Assembly (NCBI RefSeq): GCF_001552175.1
Contig: NZ_BCQR01000010.1
Coordinates: 1 to 64,000 of the forward strand
DNA length: 64,000 nucleotides
Reading direction: 5' to 3'
From: Actinomadura kijaniata NBRC 14229
Lineage (GTDB): Bacteria; Actinomycetota; Actinomycetes; Streptosporangiales; Streptosporangiaceae
Position numbers and translations under genes: made by a program. Shown here in pieces: positions 42,382 to 51,754 of the stretch (within the stretch, counting starts at the first letter, position 1; every line of letters begins with the position of its first letter). The notes under the pieces were generated by a model. The model ran no database searches and was not told the DNA's origin. It saw only the letters and a list, made by a program, of their open reading frames with translations.

Positions 42382-43836
42382 TTGACCAGCCGACCGATCT
42401 TGACGACCGAGTCCGGTGCACCCGTCGCCGACAACCAGAACAGCGCGTCCGCCGGGCCCGGGGGGCCGCTTCTCATCCAGGACCAGCAGCTGATCGAGAA
42501 GCTGGCCCGGTTCAACCGCGAGCGCATCCCCGAACGCGTGGTGCACGCGCGCGGCGCCGGGGCCTACGGGTACCTGGAGGTGACCGACGACGTCACCTCC
42601 TACACCCACGCGGCGTTCCTGTCGGAAGTGGGCAAACGGACCGAGGTCTTCCTGCGGTTCTCGACCGTCGCCGACAGCCTGGGCGGGGCCGACGCCGTGC
42701 GCGACCCGCGCGGCTTCGCGGTGAAGTTCTACACCGAGGAGGGCAACTACGACCTCGTCGGGAACAACACCCCGGTCTTCTTCATCAAGGACCCGCTGAA
42801 GTTCCCCGACTTCATCCACTCCCAGAAGCGGGACCCGTTCACCGGGGTCCAGGAGCCGGAGAACGTCTGGGACTTCTGGTCGCACTCGCCGGAGGCGACG
42901 CACCAGGTCACGTGGCTGATGGGCGACCGGGGCATCCCCGCGTCCTACCGGCACATGGACGGGTTCGGGTCGCACACCTACCTGTGGGTGAACGCCGAGG
43001 GCCGCGCGCACTGGGTGAAGTACCACTTCAAGACCGACCAGGGCATCCGCTGCCTCACCAGCGAGGAGGCGCAGGAACTGGCCGGCCGGGACGCCAACTC
43101 CCACCAGCAGGACCTGCACCGGGCCATCGAGCGCGGCATGTTCCCGTCGTGGACGATGTACGTGCAGCTCATGCCGGTAGAGGACGCGGCCGCCTACCGG
43201 TTCAACCCGTTCGACCTGACGAAGGTGTGGCCGCACGCCGACTACCCGCGCGTGCGGGTCGGGCGGCTCGTCCTGAACCGCAACCCGGAGAACATCTTCG
43301 CCGAGGTCGAGCAGGCGGCGTTCTCGCCGAACAACTTCGTCCCCGGCATCGGCCCCTCGCCGGACAAGATGCTCCAGGGCCGCCTGTTCGCGTACGGCGA
43401 CGCGCACCGGTACCGGCTGGGCGTCAACCACACCCAGCTCCCGGTGAACGCCCCGCACGCCGCCGCGGACAACTACGGCCGGGACGGCGCGATGCGGTTC
43501 GACGGCAACCGGGGCCGCGCCAAGAACTACGAGCCCAACAGCTTCGGCGGCCCCGCCCAGACCGGCCGGCCCCTCGCCACCGGCTACGAGGTCGCCGGCC
43601 CGGTCGGCAACCACGAGCCGGTGGCGCACCGCGAGGACGACGACTTCGTCCAGGCGGGCAACCTGTACCGGCTGATGGACCCGGCCGCGCAGGCCCGGCT
43701 GGTCGCCAACATCGCGGGCGGCCTGGCGAAGGTCTCCGACGACGCGATCGTGGAACGCGCGATCGGTCACTTCCACGCCGCCGACCCGGCCTACGGCCAC
43801 CAGGTCGAGACCGCGGTGAAGGAGCTGCGCGGCTAG
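42382..43836 (+). CDS. katA: Catalase, clade 3 small-subunit type
   Basis: A 484-residue monofunctional haem catalase degrading H2O2. The distal His55 is in [11 protein letters not shown], Asn128 in [11 protein letters not shown], the Ser in [15 protein letters not shown], and the proximal haem Tyr in [14 protein letters not shown] near residue 337. The length and FHSQKRDP-type NADPH-site segment ([11 protein letters not shown]) fit clade 3. The TTG at 42382 is chosen for the AAGGTGA upstream. No fur-like regulator gene is adjacent; the decayed tnpB occupies the space where one often lies. A strong hairpin ends the transcript. Confidence 0.95.
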   Translation: MTSRPILTTESGAPVADNQNSASAGPGGPLLIQDQQLIEKLARFNRERIPERVVHARGAGAYGYLEVTDDVTSYTHAAFLSEVGKRTEVFLRFSTVADSLGGADAVRDPRGFAVKFYTEEGNYDLVGNNTPVFFIKDPLKFPDFIHSQKRDPFTGVQEPENVWDFWSHSPEATHQVTWLMGDRGIPASYRHMDGFGSHTYLWVNAEGRAHWVKYHFKTDQGIRCLTSEEAQELAGRDANSHQQDLHRAIERGMFPSWTMYVQLMPVEDAAAYRFNPFDLTKVWPHADYPRVRVGRLVLNRNPENIFAEVEQAAFSPNNFVPGIGPSPDKMLQGRLFAYGDAHRYRLGVNHTQLPVNAPHAAADNYGRDGAMRFDGNRGRAKNYEPNSFGGPAQTGRPLATGYEVAGPVGNHEPVAHREDDDFVQAGNLYRLMDPAAQARLVANIAGGLAKVSDDAIVERAIGHFHAADPAYGHQVETAVKELRG

Positions 43837-43964
43837 CGAGGACCCGGGGCGGCCCGAACCCTGTCCTCGGTCCGGTCGCCCCGCTCCGCTCCGCGCGCCG
43901 TACGTACCACGACAGCCACGACGGGACGCGCGGAACCCGGCCGGTGTCGTCCCCTTCACCGGCC

Positions 43965-44009
43965 CGGCGGCGGCCCCACCCCCTTCCACCCGGGGTGGGG
44001 CCGCCGCCG
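43965..44009 (+). terminator. 18-bp perfect hairpin after katA
   Basis: Arms CGGCGGCGGCCCCACCCC (43965-43982) and GGGGTGGGGCCGCCGCCG (43992-44009) with a 9-nt loop, followed within 20 bases by a short TTTT. It is the strongest hairpin in the window, placed between katA and the MFS gene. Confidence 0.85.
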
Positions 44010-44049
44010 CGTTCCCCGATCCGTTTTCCCCGGCCGGGAGGCTGATGAC

Positions 44050-45252
44050 GTGCAGTTCCGCAGGGTCGTCGCGTTGACGGGGCCGTTCCTGCCGCTGGTG
44101 TCGTTCCTGGCCCGGCTGCCCGCGGCGATGGGCCCGATCGGGTCGCTGCTGCTGGTGAACGCGCACAGCGGCATCGCCACGGCCGGGCTGGTGTCGGGCG
44201 CGCTGGCGCTGGGCCAGGCGGGCGGCGGCCCGGTGATCGGACGGCTGGCCGACCGGCGGGGACAGCGGCGCGTGGTGCTCGCGGCGTCGGCCGTCAACGG
44301 GACGGCCCTCACCGCGCTGGTCCTGGCGGTCCAGGGCGGCTGGCCGCCGCTCGCGCAGGCGGCGCCGGCGCTGGCGGCGGGCCTGTCGGTGCCGCAGATC
44401 GGGCCGTTGACGCGCAGCCGCCTGGTACCGCTGGCCGAGGGCGACCCGAAGCTGACGGGGGCGGCGCTGTCGTTCGACGGCACGGTGGACGAGACGAGCT
44501 TCGTGACGGGCCCGGCGCTGGTGGGGCTGCTGGCGGTGCTCGACCCGGCGGCGGCGCTGCTGGTGGCGGCGGCGCTGGTCGTGGTGTTCGGGACGGCGTT
44601 CGCCCTGCATCCCACGGCCCCGCGCCCGGTCCGCGCCGCCGCGCCGGGGCCGAGGCCGCGTCTGGTCTCGGTCGCGCTGGCGCTGCTGTTCGCGGGGATG
44701 GCGTTGCAGGGGCTGGTCTTCGGCGCGATCCAGACGGGTGTGACCGAGCTGACCGAGAAGCTGGGCGCGCCGGAGGCGGCGGGACTGGTCTACGGGCTGA
44801 TGGGCGTCCCGTCGGCGCTGGTCGGGCTGCTGATGACCGCGCTGCCGCCCCGCCTGGACACCCGCGCGCAGCTCCGCCTGGCCACGGCCGTGCAGTTCGC
44901 GCTGGCGCTGGCGCTGCTCGCGGTGGCGGGCCTGACGTCCCTGGCGGTGACGGTCGCGGCCCTGGGCCTGACCATCGCCCCCACCATCATCGCCATGTTC
45001 GCGCTGGTGGAGCGCACCGCGCCGGCGGCCCGGCTGGGCGAGGCGATGACGGTGCTGGGCAGCGCGATCATCCTGGGGACCTCCGGCGGGGCGATGCTGG
45101 CGGGCCGGCTGGCCGGGACGGCGGGCCACCGCGCGGCGTTCGCCACGGCGGTCGTCTGCGCCGGGGCCGCGGCGGCGCTGGCGCTGCTCACCGCGACCCG
45201 CGGCCGGTACCGCGCGCCCGCCCCGGCCCCCGGTGAGAAGATCATCGTGTGA
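44050..45252 (+). CDS. MFS transporter
   Basis: A 400-residue 12-helix major-facilitator protein, opening VVALTGPFLPLVSFLARLPA, with loop motif GGGPVIGRLADRRGQRRVVL (residues ~57-76). GTG at 44050 (GGGAGGCTGATGAC upstream). The stop overlaps the phosphotransferase start (GTGA), so the pair is an operon. Efflux plus a kinase-like resistance enzyme is a common arrangement for drug resistance, which is an inference here; the substrate is unknown. Confidence 0.88.
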   Translation: MQFRRVVALTGPFLPLVSFLARLPAAMGPIGSLLLVNAHSGIATAGLVSGALALGQAGGGPVIGRLADRRGQRRVVLAASAVNGTALTALVLAVQGGWPPLAQAAPALAAGLSVPQIGPLTRSRLVPLAEGDPKLTGAALSFDGTVDETSFVTGPALVGLLAVLDPAAALLVAAALVVVFGTAFALHPTAPRPVRAAAPGPRPRLVSVALALLFAGMALQGLVFGAIQTGVTELTEKLGAPEAAGLVYGLMGVPSALVGLLMTALPPRLDTRAQLRLATAVQFALALALLAVAGLTSLAVTVAALGLTIAPTIIAMFALVERTAPAARLGEAMTVLGSAIILGTSGGAMLAGRLAGTAGHRAAFATAVVCAGAAAALALLTATRGRYRAPAPAPGEKIIV

Positions 45253-46010
45253 CCGACTTCTCCGGGGGCTGGGACAGCGCGGCCGTGCTCGTGGACGGCT
45301 GGGTCGAGCGCACCGCGCGCCGTCCCGACGTCGAGCCCCGCCTGCGGGCCGAGGCGCGGCTGCTGCCCTGGCTCGCTCCCCGGCTGCCGCTGCCCGTCCC
45401 GGTGCCCGCGATCGCCGGCGGGCCGCCGCTGGTCGTGCGGCACCGGCTGGTCCCCGGCGAGCCGCTGGAGCACCCGGACGCCGGGCACGGCCGCGCCCTC
45501 GGCCGTTTCCTGCGGGCCCTGCACGGCACCGACGTCGCGGCGGCGCGGGCGCACGGGCTGCGCGACGTCCGGGAGGAGTTCGCGCAGGATCTGGCGTTGT
45601 TCCGGGAACGCGTCGTCCCGCTGCTGCCCGCGTCCGCCCGCACGGCCGGGCTGGCGCTGCTGGAGGCCGCCGACACCGGCGTCACCGACACCGTCGTCCA
45701 CGGCGACCTCGGCCCCGAACACGTCCTGGTCGAGGACGGGCGGCTGTCCGGCGTGATCGACTTCGGTGACGCGCACGCGGGCGACCCCGCGATCGACCTG
45801 GCCTGGACCCTGCACGGCACGCCGGGGGCGTTCGCCGACGCGCTGGCCGAGACCTACGGGGTGACGCCCGAGCTGCGCGAACGCGGCCTGGTGCGGCACC
45901 GGCTCGGCCCGTGGTATGAGGTCACGCGCGGGCTGGCCACCGGTGACGGCGCGATGCGCGACGCGGGGCTGGCGGGCGTCCTGGAGCGGCTCACCGCCGC
46001 ACCCGGATGA
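45249..46010 (+). CDS. Aminoglycoside/macrolide-phosphotransferase-like protein
   Basis: A 253-residue APH-family (kinase-like) protein. The catalytic loop reads VVHGDLGPEHVLV, with the usual Asn of HGDxxxxN replaced by His, and the metal Asp is in GVIDFGDAHAGD. The short N-lobe has no clear P-loop. The family phosphorylates antibiotics or small amines. It is translationally coupled to the MFS gene and overlaps the convergent MFS gene at its 3' end by 20 bases. Confidence 0.8.
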   Translation: MTDFSGGWDSAAVLVDGWVERTARRPDVEPRLRAEARLLPWLAPRLPLPVPVPAIAGGPPLVVRHRLVPGEPLEHPDAGHGRALGRFLRALHGTDVAAARAHGLRDVREEFAQDLALFRERVVPLLPASARTAGLALLEAADTGVTDTVVHGDLGPEHVLVEDGRLSGVIDFGDAHAGDPAIDLAWTLHGTPGAFADALAETYGVTPELRERGLVRHRLGPWYEVTRGLATGDGAMRDAGLAGVLERLTAAPG

Positions 46011-47379
46011 GCTGGACCGCCAGCGTCAGCACCGCGAACACCAGGATCGCCACGACCCCGGCGCGCAGCTCCGCCAGCCGCGTCCCGGGCACGATCACCG
46101 CCGTCACCACCGCCAGCCCGAACGCCCCGCCGACCTGCAACGAGCTGGTCAGCAGCCCGGACGCCAGCCCCTGCTCCTCGTCCGCGATCCCGCTGGTCCC
46201 GGCCACCATCAGCGCCGAGATGCTGAGCGCGAAGCCCACCCCCCACAGCAGCGACGCGGGCACCAGCACCGTCCACAGGTCCGGCTCGGGCCCGACCCGC
46301 AGCATCAGCAGGTAGCTCGGGACGAACGCCACCAGCCCCGCCATCAGCACCCGCGTGACGCCGAACCGGTCCATCAGCGTCCCCATCACCGGCCCGACCA
46401 CGACCACCATCAGCCCGGCGGGCAGCAGCACCAGCGCCATCTGCAACGGCGTCCACCCGTGGAGGTTCTGCAGGTACAGCGCCAGCAGGAACTGGAAGCC
46501 CATCGCGCCCCCGTACAGCAGCGCGGCGCTGAGGTTGGCGGTGACCAGGCCGCGGTCGCGCAGGACGCCCAGCCGGACCAGCGGCTGCCGCACGGTGCGT
46601 TCGATCATCGTGAACGCCGCGAGCAGCACCGCCGTCGCCGCGAACCCGCCGATCGTCCGCGCCGAGGCCCATCCGGCGTCGGCCGCCGAGCTCACCGTGA
46701 AGACCAGCAGCAGCATCCCGGCGACGAGGGTGACCGCGCCGCCGACGTCGAGCCGCACGCGCCCGGCGCGCGGCGGATCCGGCGGCAGCACCAGCAGCGC
46801 GCCGACCACCACCAGCACGGCGACCGGGATCGGCATCACGAACGTGGCCCGCCAGTCCAGCGCCGCCAGCAGCCCGCCGACCAGCAGCCCGCCCGAGTAG
46901 CCGGACGCCTCGAACACGTTGAAGATCCCGAACGCCCGGTTGCGCTGCGGGCCCTCGGGGAAGGTCGTGGTCAGCAGCGCCATGGCGGCCGGGGCGGTGA
47001 ACGCCGCCGCCATGCCCTTGACGAACCGCGAGGCGATCAGCAGCCCGGGGTCGTCGACGACCACCCCCAGCAGCGACAGCGCCGCGAACACGCTCATCGC
47101 GGTCACCAGCACCCGCCGCCGCCCGAACAGGTCGGCGAACCGCCCGCCCAGCAGCAGGAAGCCGCCGAACGCCAGGATGTAGGCGCCCATCAGCCACTGC
47201 GCGGTGGCCGCGCCGATCCGCAGGTCGCGCTGGATCTCCGGGAGCGACACGGCGATCATCGAGTTCTCCAGGCCGTCCAGCATGATCACGCCGCTGGACA
47301 CCAGCAGCGCGATCCACAGCCGGGCGGGCCAGCGCACGCGCTCCCGCCGCTCCGGGACGGCGTCGACAGCAGTACTCAT
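45991..47379 (-). CDS. MFS transporter, DHA2 (EmrB/QacA-like)
   Basis: A 462-residue, 14-helix drug:H+ antiporter type. LWIALLVSSGVIMLDGLENS-MIAVSLPEIQ (motif D1), GAYILAFGGFLLLGGRFADL-FGRRRVLV (motif A) and ASRFVKGMAAAFTAPAA (motif B) are visible, and motif C is represented by ASGYSGGLLVGGLLA. It is divergent from an XRE regulator at 47545, with the inverted pair CCGTTC/GAACGG (47458-47476) between them as a possible site. Confidence 0.92.
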   Translation of the reverse strand: MSTAVDAVPERRERVRWPARLWIALLVSSGVIMLDGLENSMIAVSLPEIQRDLRIGAATAQWLMGAYILAFGGFLLLGGRFADLFGRRRVLVTAMSVFAALSLLGVVVDDPGLLIASRFVKGMAAAFTAPAAMALLTTTFPEGPQRNRAFGIFNVFEASGYSGGLLVGGLLAALDWRATFVMPIPVAVLVVVGALLVLPPDPPRAGRVRLDVGGAVTLVAGMLLLVFTVSSAADAGWASARTIGGFAATAVLLAAFTMIERTVRQPLVRLGVLRDRGLVTANLSAALLYGGAMGFQFLLALYLQNLHGWTPLQMALVLLPAGLMVVVVGPVMGTLMDRFGVTRVLMAGLVAFVPSYLLMLRVGPEPDLWTVLVPASLLWGVGFALSISALMVAGTSGIADEEQGLASGLLTSSLQVGGAFGLAVVTAVIVPGTRLAELRAGVVAILVFAVLTLAVQLIRVRR

Positions 47380-47544
47380 CGGGGAACCTCCGTCGCGAGC
47401 GGCCCCCTCCGGGGCCGTGGTCGAGGCTTCCGCGCCGCCGCGGGGGCTGCCAGACCTCCGTTCCGCGGTCGAACGGCGTTCCTAGTACCAGCAGGGTCAG
47501 GATGATCCGCACCGGTTCCGGGTCCGGTCGCCGACAATGGCGTC

Positions 47545-48465
47545 ATGGGTGAGCAACGGGTTGCGGACACGGCGGCGGAGACGGCGGAGGCCGTCGGCCG
47601 GGCGATCGATCCGCGCGCCGAGCTGGGCGAGTTCCTGCGCAGCCGCCGGGCGCGGCTGCGGCCGGCGGACGTCGGGCTGCCCGACTCGGGGCGGTACCGG
47701 CGGGTGCCGGGGCTGCGCCGGGAGGAGCTGGCGCAGCTCGCCGGGGTGTCGGTGGCGTACCTGACGCGGCTGGAGCAGGGCCGCAGCCCGAACGTGTCGG
47801 ACGAGGTCCTCGACGCCATCGCCCGCGCCCTGCGGCTGACCGGCGCCGAGCGCGCGCACCTGGAGCACCTGGCCCGCCGCCAGCACCGTCCCCGTCCCGC
47901 GCCGCCGCCCCGGCAGCAGGTGCGGCCCGCGCTGCGCGAGCTGCTGGCGTCGCTGGACGGGGTGGTGCCCGCCTACGTGGCGGGGCGGCGTTCGGACATC
48001 CTGGCCTGGAACCCCCTGGTCTCGGCGGTGTTCGGCGACTGGGACCGGATGCCCCCCGAGGAGCGCAACTGCGCCCGGCTGATCTTCCTGAACCCCGACT
48101 ACCGGGCGCTGTTCGTGGACTGGGAGGCGCAGGCGGCCGAGATCGTGGCGGCGTTGCGGCTGGACGCGGGCCGCCATCCCGACGACCCCCGGCTGGTGCG
48201 GCTGGTGGGCGAGCTGTCGGTGAAGAGCGCGGACTTCCGCCGGCTGTGGGCCCGGCACGACGTCAAGGAGAACGCCCACGGCCTCAAGCACCTGCGCCAC
48301 CCGCTGGTCGGTGAGCTGAAGCTGTCGCTGGAGACGCTGCGGCTGCCCGCCGACCCCGACCAGGCGTTGATCCTCTACCACGCCGCGCCGGGCTCGCCCA
48401 CCGCCGAGAACCTGCGGCTGCTGGCGAGCTGGGGCCCGGACGCGACGTCCGCCCCGCGCGCCTAG
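47545..48465 (+). CDS. XRE-family regulator with MmyB-like ligand domain
   Basis: A 306-residue regulator: helix-turn-helix GLRREELAQLAGVSVAYLTR-LEQGRSPNVSDEVLDAIARAL (residues ~55-96) and a C-terminal MmyB-like PAS domain (PAYVAGRRSDILAWNPLVSA, NCARLIFLNPDYRALFVDWE). Such proteins commonly control an adjacent transporter or oxidoreductase gene in actinomycetes, here the divergent DHA2 MFS. ATG at 47545 lacks a clear ribosome site, so a leaderless transcript is possible. Confidence 0.9.
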   Translation: MGEQRVADTAAETAEAVGRAIDPRAELGEFLRSRRARLRPADVGLPDSGRYRRVPGLRREELAQLAGVSVAYLTRLEQGRSPNVSDEVLDAIARALRLTGAERAHLEHLARRQHRPRPAPPPRQQVRPALRELLASLDGVVPAYVAGRRSDILAWNPLVSAVFGDWDRMPPEERNCARLIFLNPDYRALFVDWEAQAAEIVAALRLDAGRHPDDPRLVRLVGELSVKSADFRRLWARHDVKENAHGLKHLRHPLVGELKLSLETLRLPADPDQALILYHAAPGSPTAENLRLLASWGPDATSAPRA

Positions 48466-49028
48466 CCGAGCATCCCGCGCAGGAACTCGGTGACCGCCAG
48501 CCGCAGCTCCTCCGGCGCCGGGTCGTCCCCGGCCCCCGCCAGCGCGTCGAACATCACCCCCTCGGCGAAGGCGACCAGCATCCGCCCGTGCCGCACCGGG
48601 TCGGGCGATCCGGCCCCGGCGACCAGCATCACGGCCGCCCGCCGGAACGCCGCCCCGCTCGCGTCGTAGACGGCGCGCAGCTCGGGCCGCCGGTTGGCCT
48701 CCAGCGCCAGCTCGTACCGGGCGAGCGTGCGCCGCCGGTCCTCGGTGAGCTGGACGTGCAGCAGCCCCGCCACCACCTCGACGACCGTCTCCCGGTCCCC
48801 GCCCTCGGGCAGGTCCGCGGCGGCGAACAGGCGCAGCTCCAGCTCGGTGAGGCGGGCCATGACCAGTTCCAGCAGGGCGGCGCGGGTGCGGGCGAGGTTG
48901 GAGGTGGACCCGGCGGGCAGCCCGGCGGCCTCGTCGACCGCGCGGTGGGTGAGGCCGCGCAGCCCCCGTTCGACGATCAGCGTGATGGCGGTCTCGGCGA
49001 CCAGTTCGGAGCGCGATGGGGAAGTCAC
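48462..49028 (-). CDS. TetR-family transcriptional repressor
   Basis: A 188-residue TetR regulator: ELVAETAITLIVERGLRGLT-HRAVDEAAGLPAGSTSNLAR (residues ~8-48) is the helix-turn-helix, followed by an all-helical ligand domain. GTG at 49028. It is divergent from the FAD monooxygenase, with two palindromic sites in the 59-bp gap, so it very likely represses both. Its 3' end overlaps the convergent XRE gene by four bases. Confidence 0.92.
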   Translation of the reverse strand: MTSPSRSELVAETAITLIVERGLRGLTHRAVDEAAGLPAGSTSNLARTRAALLELVMARLTELELRLFAAADLPEGGDRETVVEVVAGLLHVQLTEDRRRTLARYELALEANRRPELRAVYDASGAAFRRAAVMLVAGAGSPDPVRHGRMLVAFAEGVMFDALAGAGDDPAPEELRLAVTEFLRGMLG

Positions 49029-49035
49029 CCTTGCA

Positions 49036-49073
49036 GACTACACCTGTAGTGGAGTAGGACTACAGGTGTAGTC
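49036..49073. promoter_or_regulatory. Paired TetR operators
   Basis: GACTACACCTGTAGT (49036-49050) and its exact reverse complement ACTACAGGTGTAGTC (49059-49073) flank 8 bp. Each contains a 6-2-6 palindrome (ACTACA-NN-TGTAGT). The block fills the gap between tetR and the monooxygenase gene and would cover a possible -35 TTGCAG at 49031. Confidence 0.88.
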
Positions 49074-49087
49074 TTCGAAAGGACGGA

Positions 49088-50221
49088 ATGATGCCTCACG
49101 CGATCGTGGTCGGCGGCGGGGTGGGCGGGCTCACCGTGACGGCGGCCCTGCACCGCAAGGGCTGGACGGTCACCCTGTACGAACGCGCCGCCTCCCTCGA
49201 ACCGGTCGGCTCCGGCCTGGCGCTCGGCCCGAACGCCCTGCGCGCCCTCGACACGATCGACGCGGGCGACGCCATGCGGAAACTGGCGGCGTTCCAGGGC
49301 GAGGGCGGGTTGCGTTCGTGGAGGGGCGGCTGGCTGAACCGCACGACGGCGGAGACGGCGGCGGCACGGTACGGAGATCCGACGGTGGTGTCGCTGCGCA
49401 GCGCGCTGGTCGACGTCCTGCTCGACCGCGTCCCGCCGGACTCCCTGCGCCTGGGCGCCGAGGTGGAGTCGGTGGACCCGGAGACCGGCGAGGTGGTGAC
49501 GGCCGGCGGCACCGAACGCGCCGACCTGGTCGTCGCCGCCGACGGCATCAACTCCCGCGTCCGCGCCGCCCTGTTCCCCGGCCATCCGGCCCCGCGTTCG
49601 GTGGGCCTGACCGCCTGGCGCTTCCTGACCCCCACCATCCCCGACCCGCGCCCCACCGAGACCTGGGGCAGGGGCCGCGTCTTCGGCGTGATGCCGATCG
49701 CGGACGGGGAGATCTACTGCTACGCGACGGCCCCGGCCGCCCCCGGCACGACGGTCCCCGACGAGAAGGCCGAGCTGAACCGCCTGTTCGGCGACTGGCA
49801 CGACCCGATCCCGACCCTCGTGGCGAACGCCGACCCGGCCCGCGTCCTGCGCAACGACATCCACGACATGGCCGAACCGCTCCCTTCCTACCACCACGGC
49901 CGCGTCGCGGTGCTGGGCGACGCGGCGCACCCGATGACGCCGAACCTGGGGCAGGGGGCGTGCCAGGCGATCGAGGACGCGGTCGTCCTGGCCCACGAGG
50001 TGACCGACGGCGGCGGCCTGCCCGCCTACACCGCGGCCCGCCTGCCGCGCACCACCGGGATCGTGCGCCGTTCCCACAACCTGGCCAGGCTGAGCGGCCT
50101 GTCGGCACCGCCGCTGGCCGCACTGCGCGACACGGCCGTCCGCGCCGCGAACCTCCTGGGCCCCGGCGCGCTGCTGAAGCAGGCGGACTCCCTCTTCATG
50201 TGGCAGCCTCCGCGGGCATGA
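49088..50221 (+). CDS. FAD-dependent monooxygenase
   Basis: A 377-residue class-A flavin monooxygenase. The FAD Rossmann motif HAIVVGGGVGGLTVTAALHR is at residues ~4-23, the DG motif DLVVAADGINSRVR near 152-165, and the GD motif VAVLGDAAHPMTPNLGQGAC near 273-292. It hydroxylates aromatic or tetracycline-like compounds in known relatives. ATG-ATG at 49088/49091 follows AAAGGACGG. TetR sites before it make it ligand-inducible. It overlaps the next small gene (ATGA). Confidence 0.92.
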   Translation: MMPHAIVVGGGVGGLTVTAALHRKGWTVTLYERAASLEPVGSGLALGPNALRALDTIDAGDAMRKLAAFQGEGGLRSWRGGWLNRTTAETAAARYGDPTVVSLRSALVDVLLDRVPPDSLRLGAEVESVDPETGEVVTAGGTERADLVVAADGINSRVRAALFPGHPAPRSVGLTAWRFLTPTIPDPRPTETWGRGRVFGVMPIADGEIYCYATAPAAPGTTVPDEKAELNRLFGDWHDPIPTLVANADPARVLRNDIHDMAEPLPSYHHGRVAVLGDAAHPMTPNLGQGACQAIEDAVVLAHEVTDGGGLPAYTAARLPRTTGIVRRSHNLARLSGLSAPPLAALRDTAVRAANLLGPGALLKQADSLFMWQPPRA

Positions 50222-50667
50222 GGCGCCACGTCTTCCTGGACGCGGACGGGACGATCGGAGAGGACGGCTGGTTCGGGGCGGTGATCGAGGCCCCGACCGG
50301 CGTCGTCTACGTCCAGCAGTACGGCGGAACGGCCTGCCTCCAAGGCCGGGCGGAGGGCTACTACGTTCCGCTGGGAGCCTGGGACCCGGCGACCGACCGC
50401 AACACCCTGCGCGAGCTACGCGAGATCTTCGAACGCGACCTGAAAGGCACCGGCCTCCCCGGAGCACCCACCGGGGACCTGCTGACCCGCATCGAATCCG
50501 CCGTGGAGGCCACGGTCTTCTGGCCGTCCACCCCGACCGCGAACGTCGACAACACCCGCACCCACCTGCGCCTGGACGAGTCCCGTCTCATCGACCTGGA
50601 CGAGGCGTGGATCCCGATCGTCACCCCGGACGGCCCGGGCGTACTGCTCTGGTGCAACTCGGACTGA
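50218..50667 (+). CDS. Hypothetical protein (possibly DUF6210)
   Basis: A 149-residue protein, MRRHVFLDADGTIGEDGWFG then VIEAPTGVVYVQQYGGTACL and ending AWIPIVTPDGPGVLLWCNSD. I believe this pattern belongs to an uncharacterised actinobacterial family (DUF6210), but this rests on memory alone. It is coupled to the monooxygenase by a four-base overlap, so it is probably induced with it. No catalytic motif can be named. Confidence 0.7.
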   Translation: MRRHVFLDADGTIGEDGWFGAVIEAPTGVVYVQQYGGTACLQGRAEGYYVPLGAWDPATDRNTLRELREIFERDLKGTGLPGAPTGDLLTRIESAVEATVFWPSTPTANVDNTRTHLRLDESRLIDLDEAWIPIVTPDGPGVLLWCNSD

Positions 50668-50710
50668 AAACCCGTTGCCGCCGCCACAGACGATCTTGAA
50701 CAGTGCCCGC

Positions 50711-51259
50711 ATGACCTATCCCGACCCGACCCTGGCGAAGCACATCCTGATCGAGCGCTCCACCACCCCGGCCCCCGTTCCTCCGGACGCCCTGGCCTAC
50801 ACCCATCTGGTGGGCGAACGGGACGGCACCGTCCTCCACTACTCGCAGTGGCCGGACGAGGGGTCCGCCGCCGCGTTCGCCAGGGCCCGTCCGGAGGCGA
50901 GGGCGTTCACCCTCTACCGGAGCTCGCAGATCTCCGCCACCACGACCCCGACCGGCTGCGCCGTCCTGGCCCGCGCGGTCTTCGACTCCCCCGACCCCGA
51001 CCGCCAGCGAGCCTGGATGGACGCCCTGCTGTCCCTGGAGACCGACGACCCCATGCCCGGCCTGCTGGCGGCCCACTTCCACCTGAGCGAGGACGGCACG
51101 GAGATCATCAACTACGCCGCCTGGACCTCCCGCGAAGCCCACCGGGCGGTGATGGAGGCCCCCTCCACCGACGACGACCCCCTGGCCGCCGAATGGGAAC
51201 GCCTCTACACCTGGCCAGGCCTGATCCAGGCCGAGGCCCAGCGCTTTCACCCGTTGTGA
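50711..51259 (+). CDS. Antibiotic-biosynthesis-monooxygenase-like (ABM) protein
   Basis: A 182-residue protein with two ferredoxin-like ABM-type halves: HILIERSTTPAPVPPDALAY...LHYSQWPDEGSAAAFARARP and FDSPDPDRQRAWMDALLSLE...GTEIINYAAWTSREAHRAVM. Such dimeric-barrel proteins oxidise quinols or polyketide intermediates, or bind haem. The ATG at 50711 has only a weak ribosome site. Its 3' end overlaps the convergent Rrf2 gene by 13 bases. Confidence 0.8.
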   Translation: MTYPDPTLAKHILIERSTTPAPVPPDALAYTHLVGERDGTVLHYSQWPDEGSAAAFARARPEARAFTLYRSSQISATTTPTGCAVLARAVFDSPDPDRQRAWMDALLSLETDDPMPGLLAAHFHLSEDGTEIINYAAWTSREAHRAVMEAPSTDDDPLAAEWERLYTWPGLIQAEAQRFHPL

Positions 51260-51738
51260 GGCGTGCCGGTGGTCAGCCAGCGGCGGACGTCGGTCATGGC
51301 CGTGCCGCCGCTGTCGGTGTCGATGGCGGCCGCCAGGTCGGCGATCGAGATCTCGGCCAGTGCCCGGGCCCAGGCGTCCTGGGCGGCCGCCATGGCCCGG
51401 GCGATCGCGCAGGGGCGGGTGCACTCCTCGGCGGGAACGCCCAGCGGTCCCTGCTGCCGGATCTCCGTGCACCGGTAGGCGGGCTCGGTGCCGTCGATGG
51501 CCCGCACCACCTCCAGTGCGGTGATCGCGGACGCGGGCCGGGTGAGGGTGTAGCCGCCGACCTGGCCCGGTGTGGAACGCACGATGCCCGCGCGGGAGAG
51601 CGCCTGCAACTGCTTGGCCATGTACGCGGGCGGCGTGCCGTGCAGTTCGGCGAGACGCGCCGCGGGCACCGGGGAGTCGCTCTGGCTGAGCGTGACACAG
51701 CCGTGCAGCGCCCACTCCACCCCGTTCGACAGCTTCAT
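51247..51738 (-). CDS. Rrf2-family transcriptional regulator
   Basis: A 163-residue regulator with the Rrf2 winged helix (MKLSNGVEWALHGCVTLSQS, AARLAELHGTPPAYMAKQLQ-ALSRAGIVRSTPGQVGGYTL). Three cysteines follow in the wing-to-dimer region: Cys90, Cys106 and Cys110 (spacing C-x15-C-x3-C). This differs from the C-x5-C-x5-C of IscR and NsrR, but could still hold an Fe-S cluster or act as a thiol switch. It is divergent from a CynX-type MFS gene; two related repeats lie between them. Confidence 0.9.
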   Translation of the reverse strand: MKLSNGVEWALHGCVTLSQSDSPVPAARLAELHGTPPAYMAKQLQALSRAGIVRSTPGQVGGYTLTRPASAITALEVVRAIDGTEPAYRCTEIRQQGPLGVPAEECTRPCAIARAMAAAQDAWARALAEISIADLAAAIDTDSGGTAMTDVRRWLTTGTPHNG

Positions 51739-51754
51739 GGCCCCAGCCTACCGA

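Noticed and set aside
42334..45129. 931-residue minus-strand frame
   Set aside because: Completely antisense to katA and the MFS gene; composition is typical of shadow translation.
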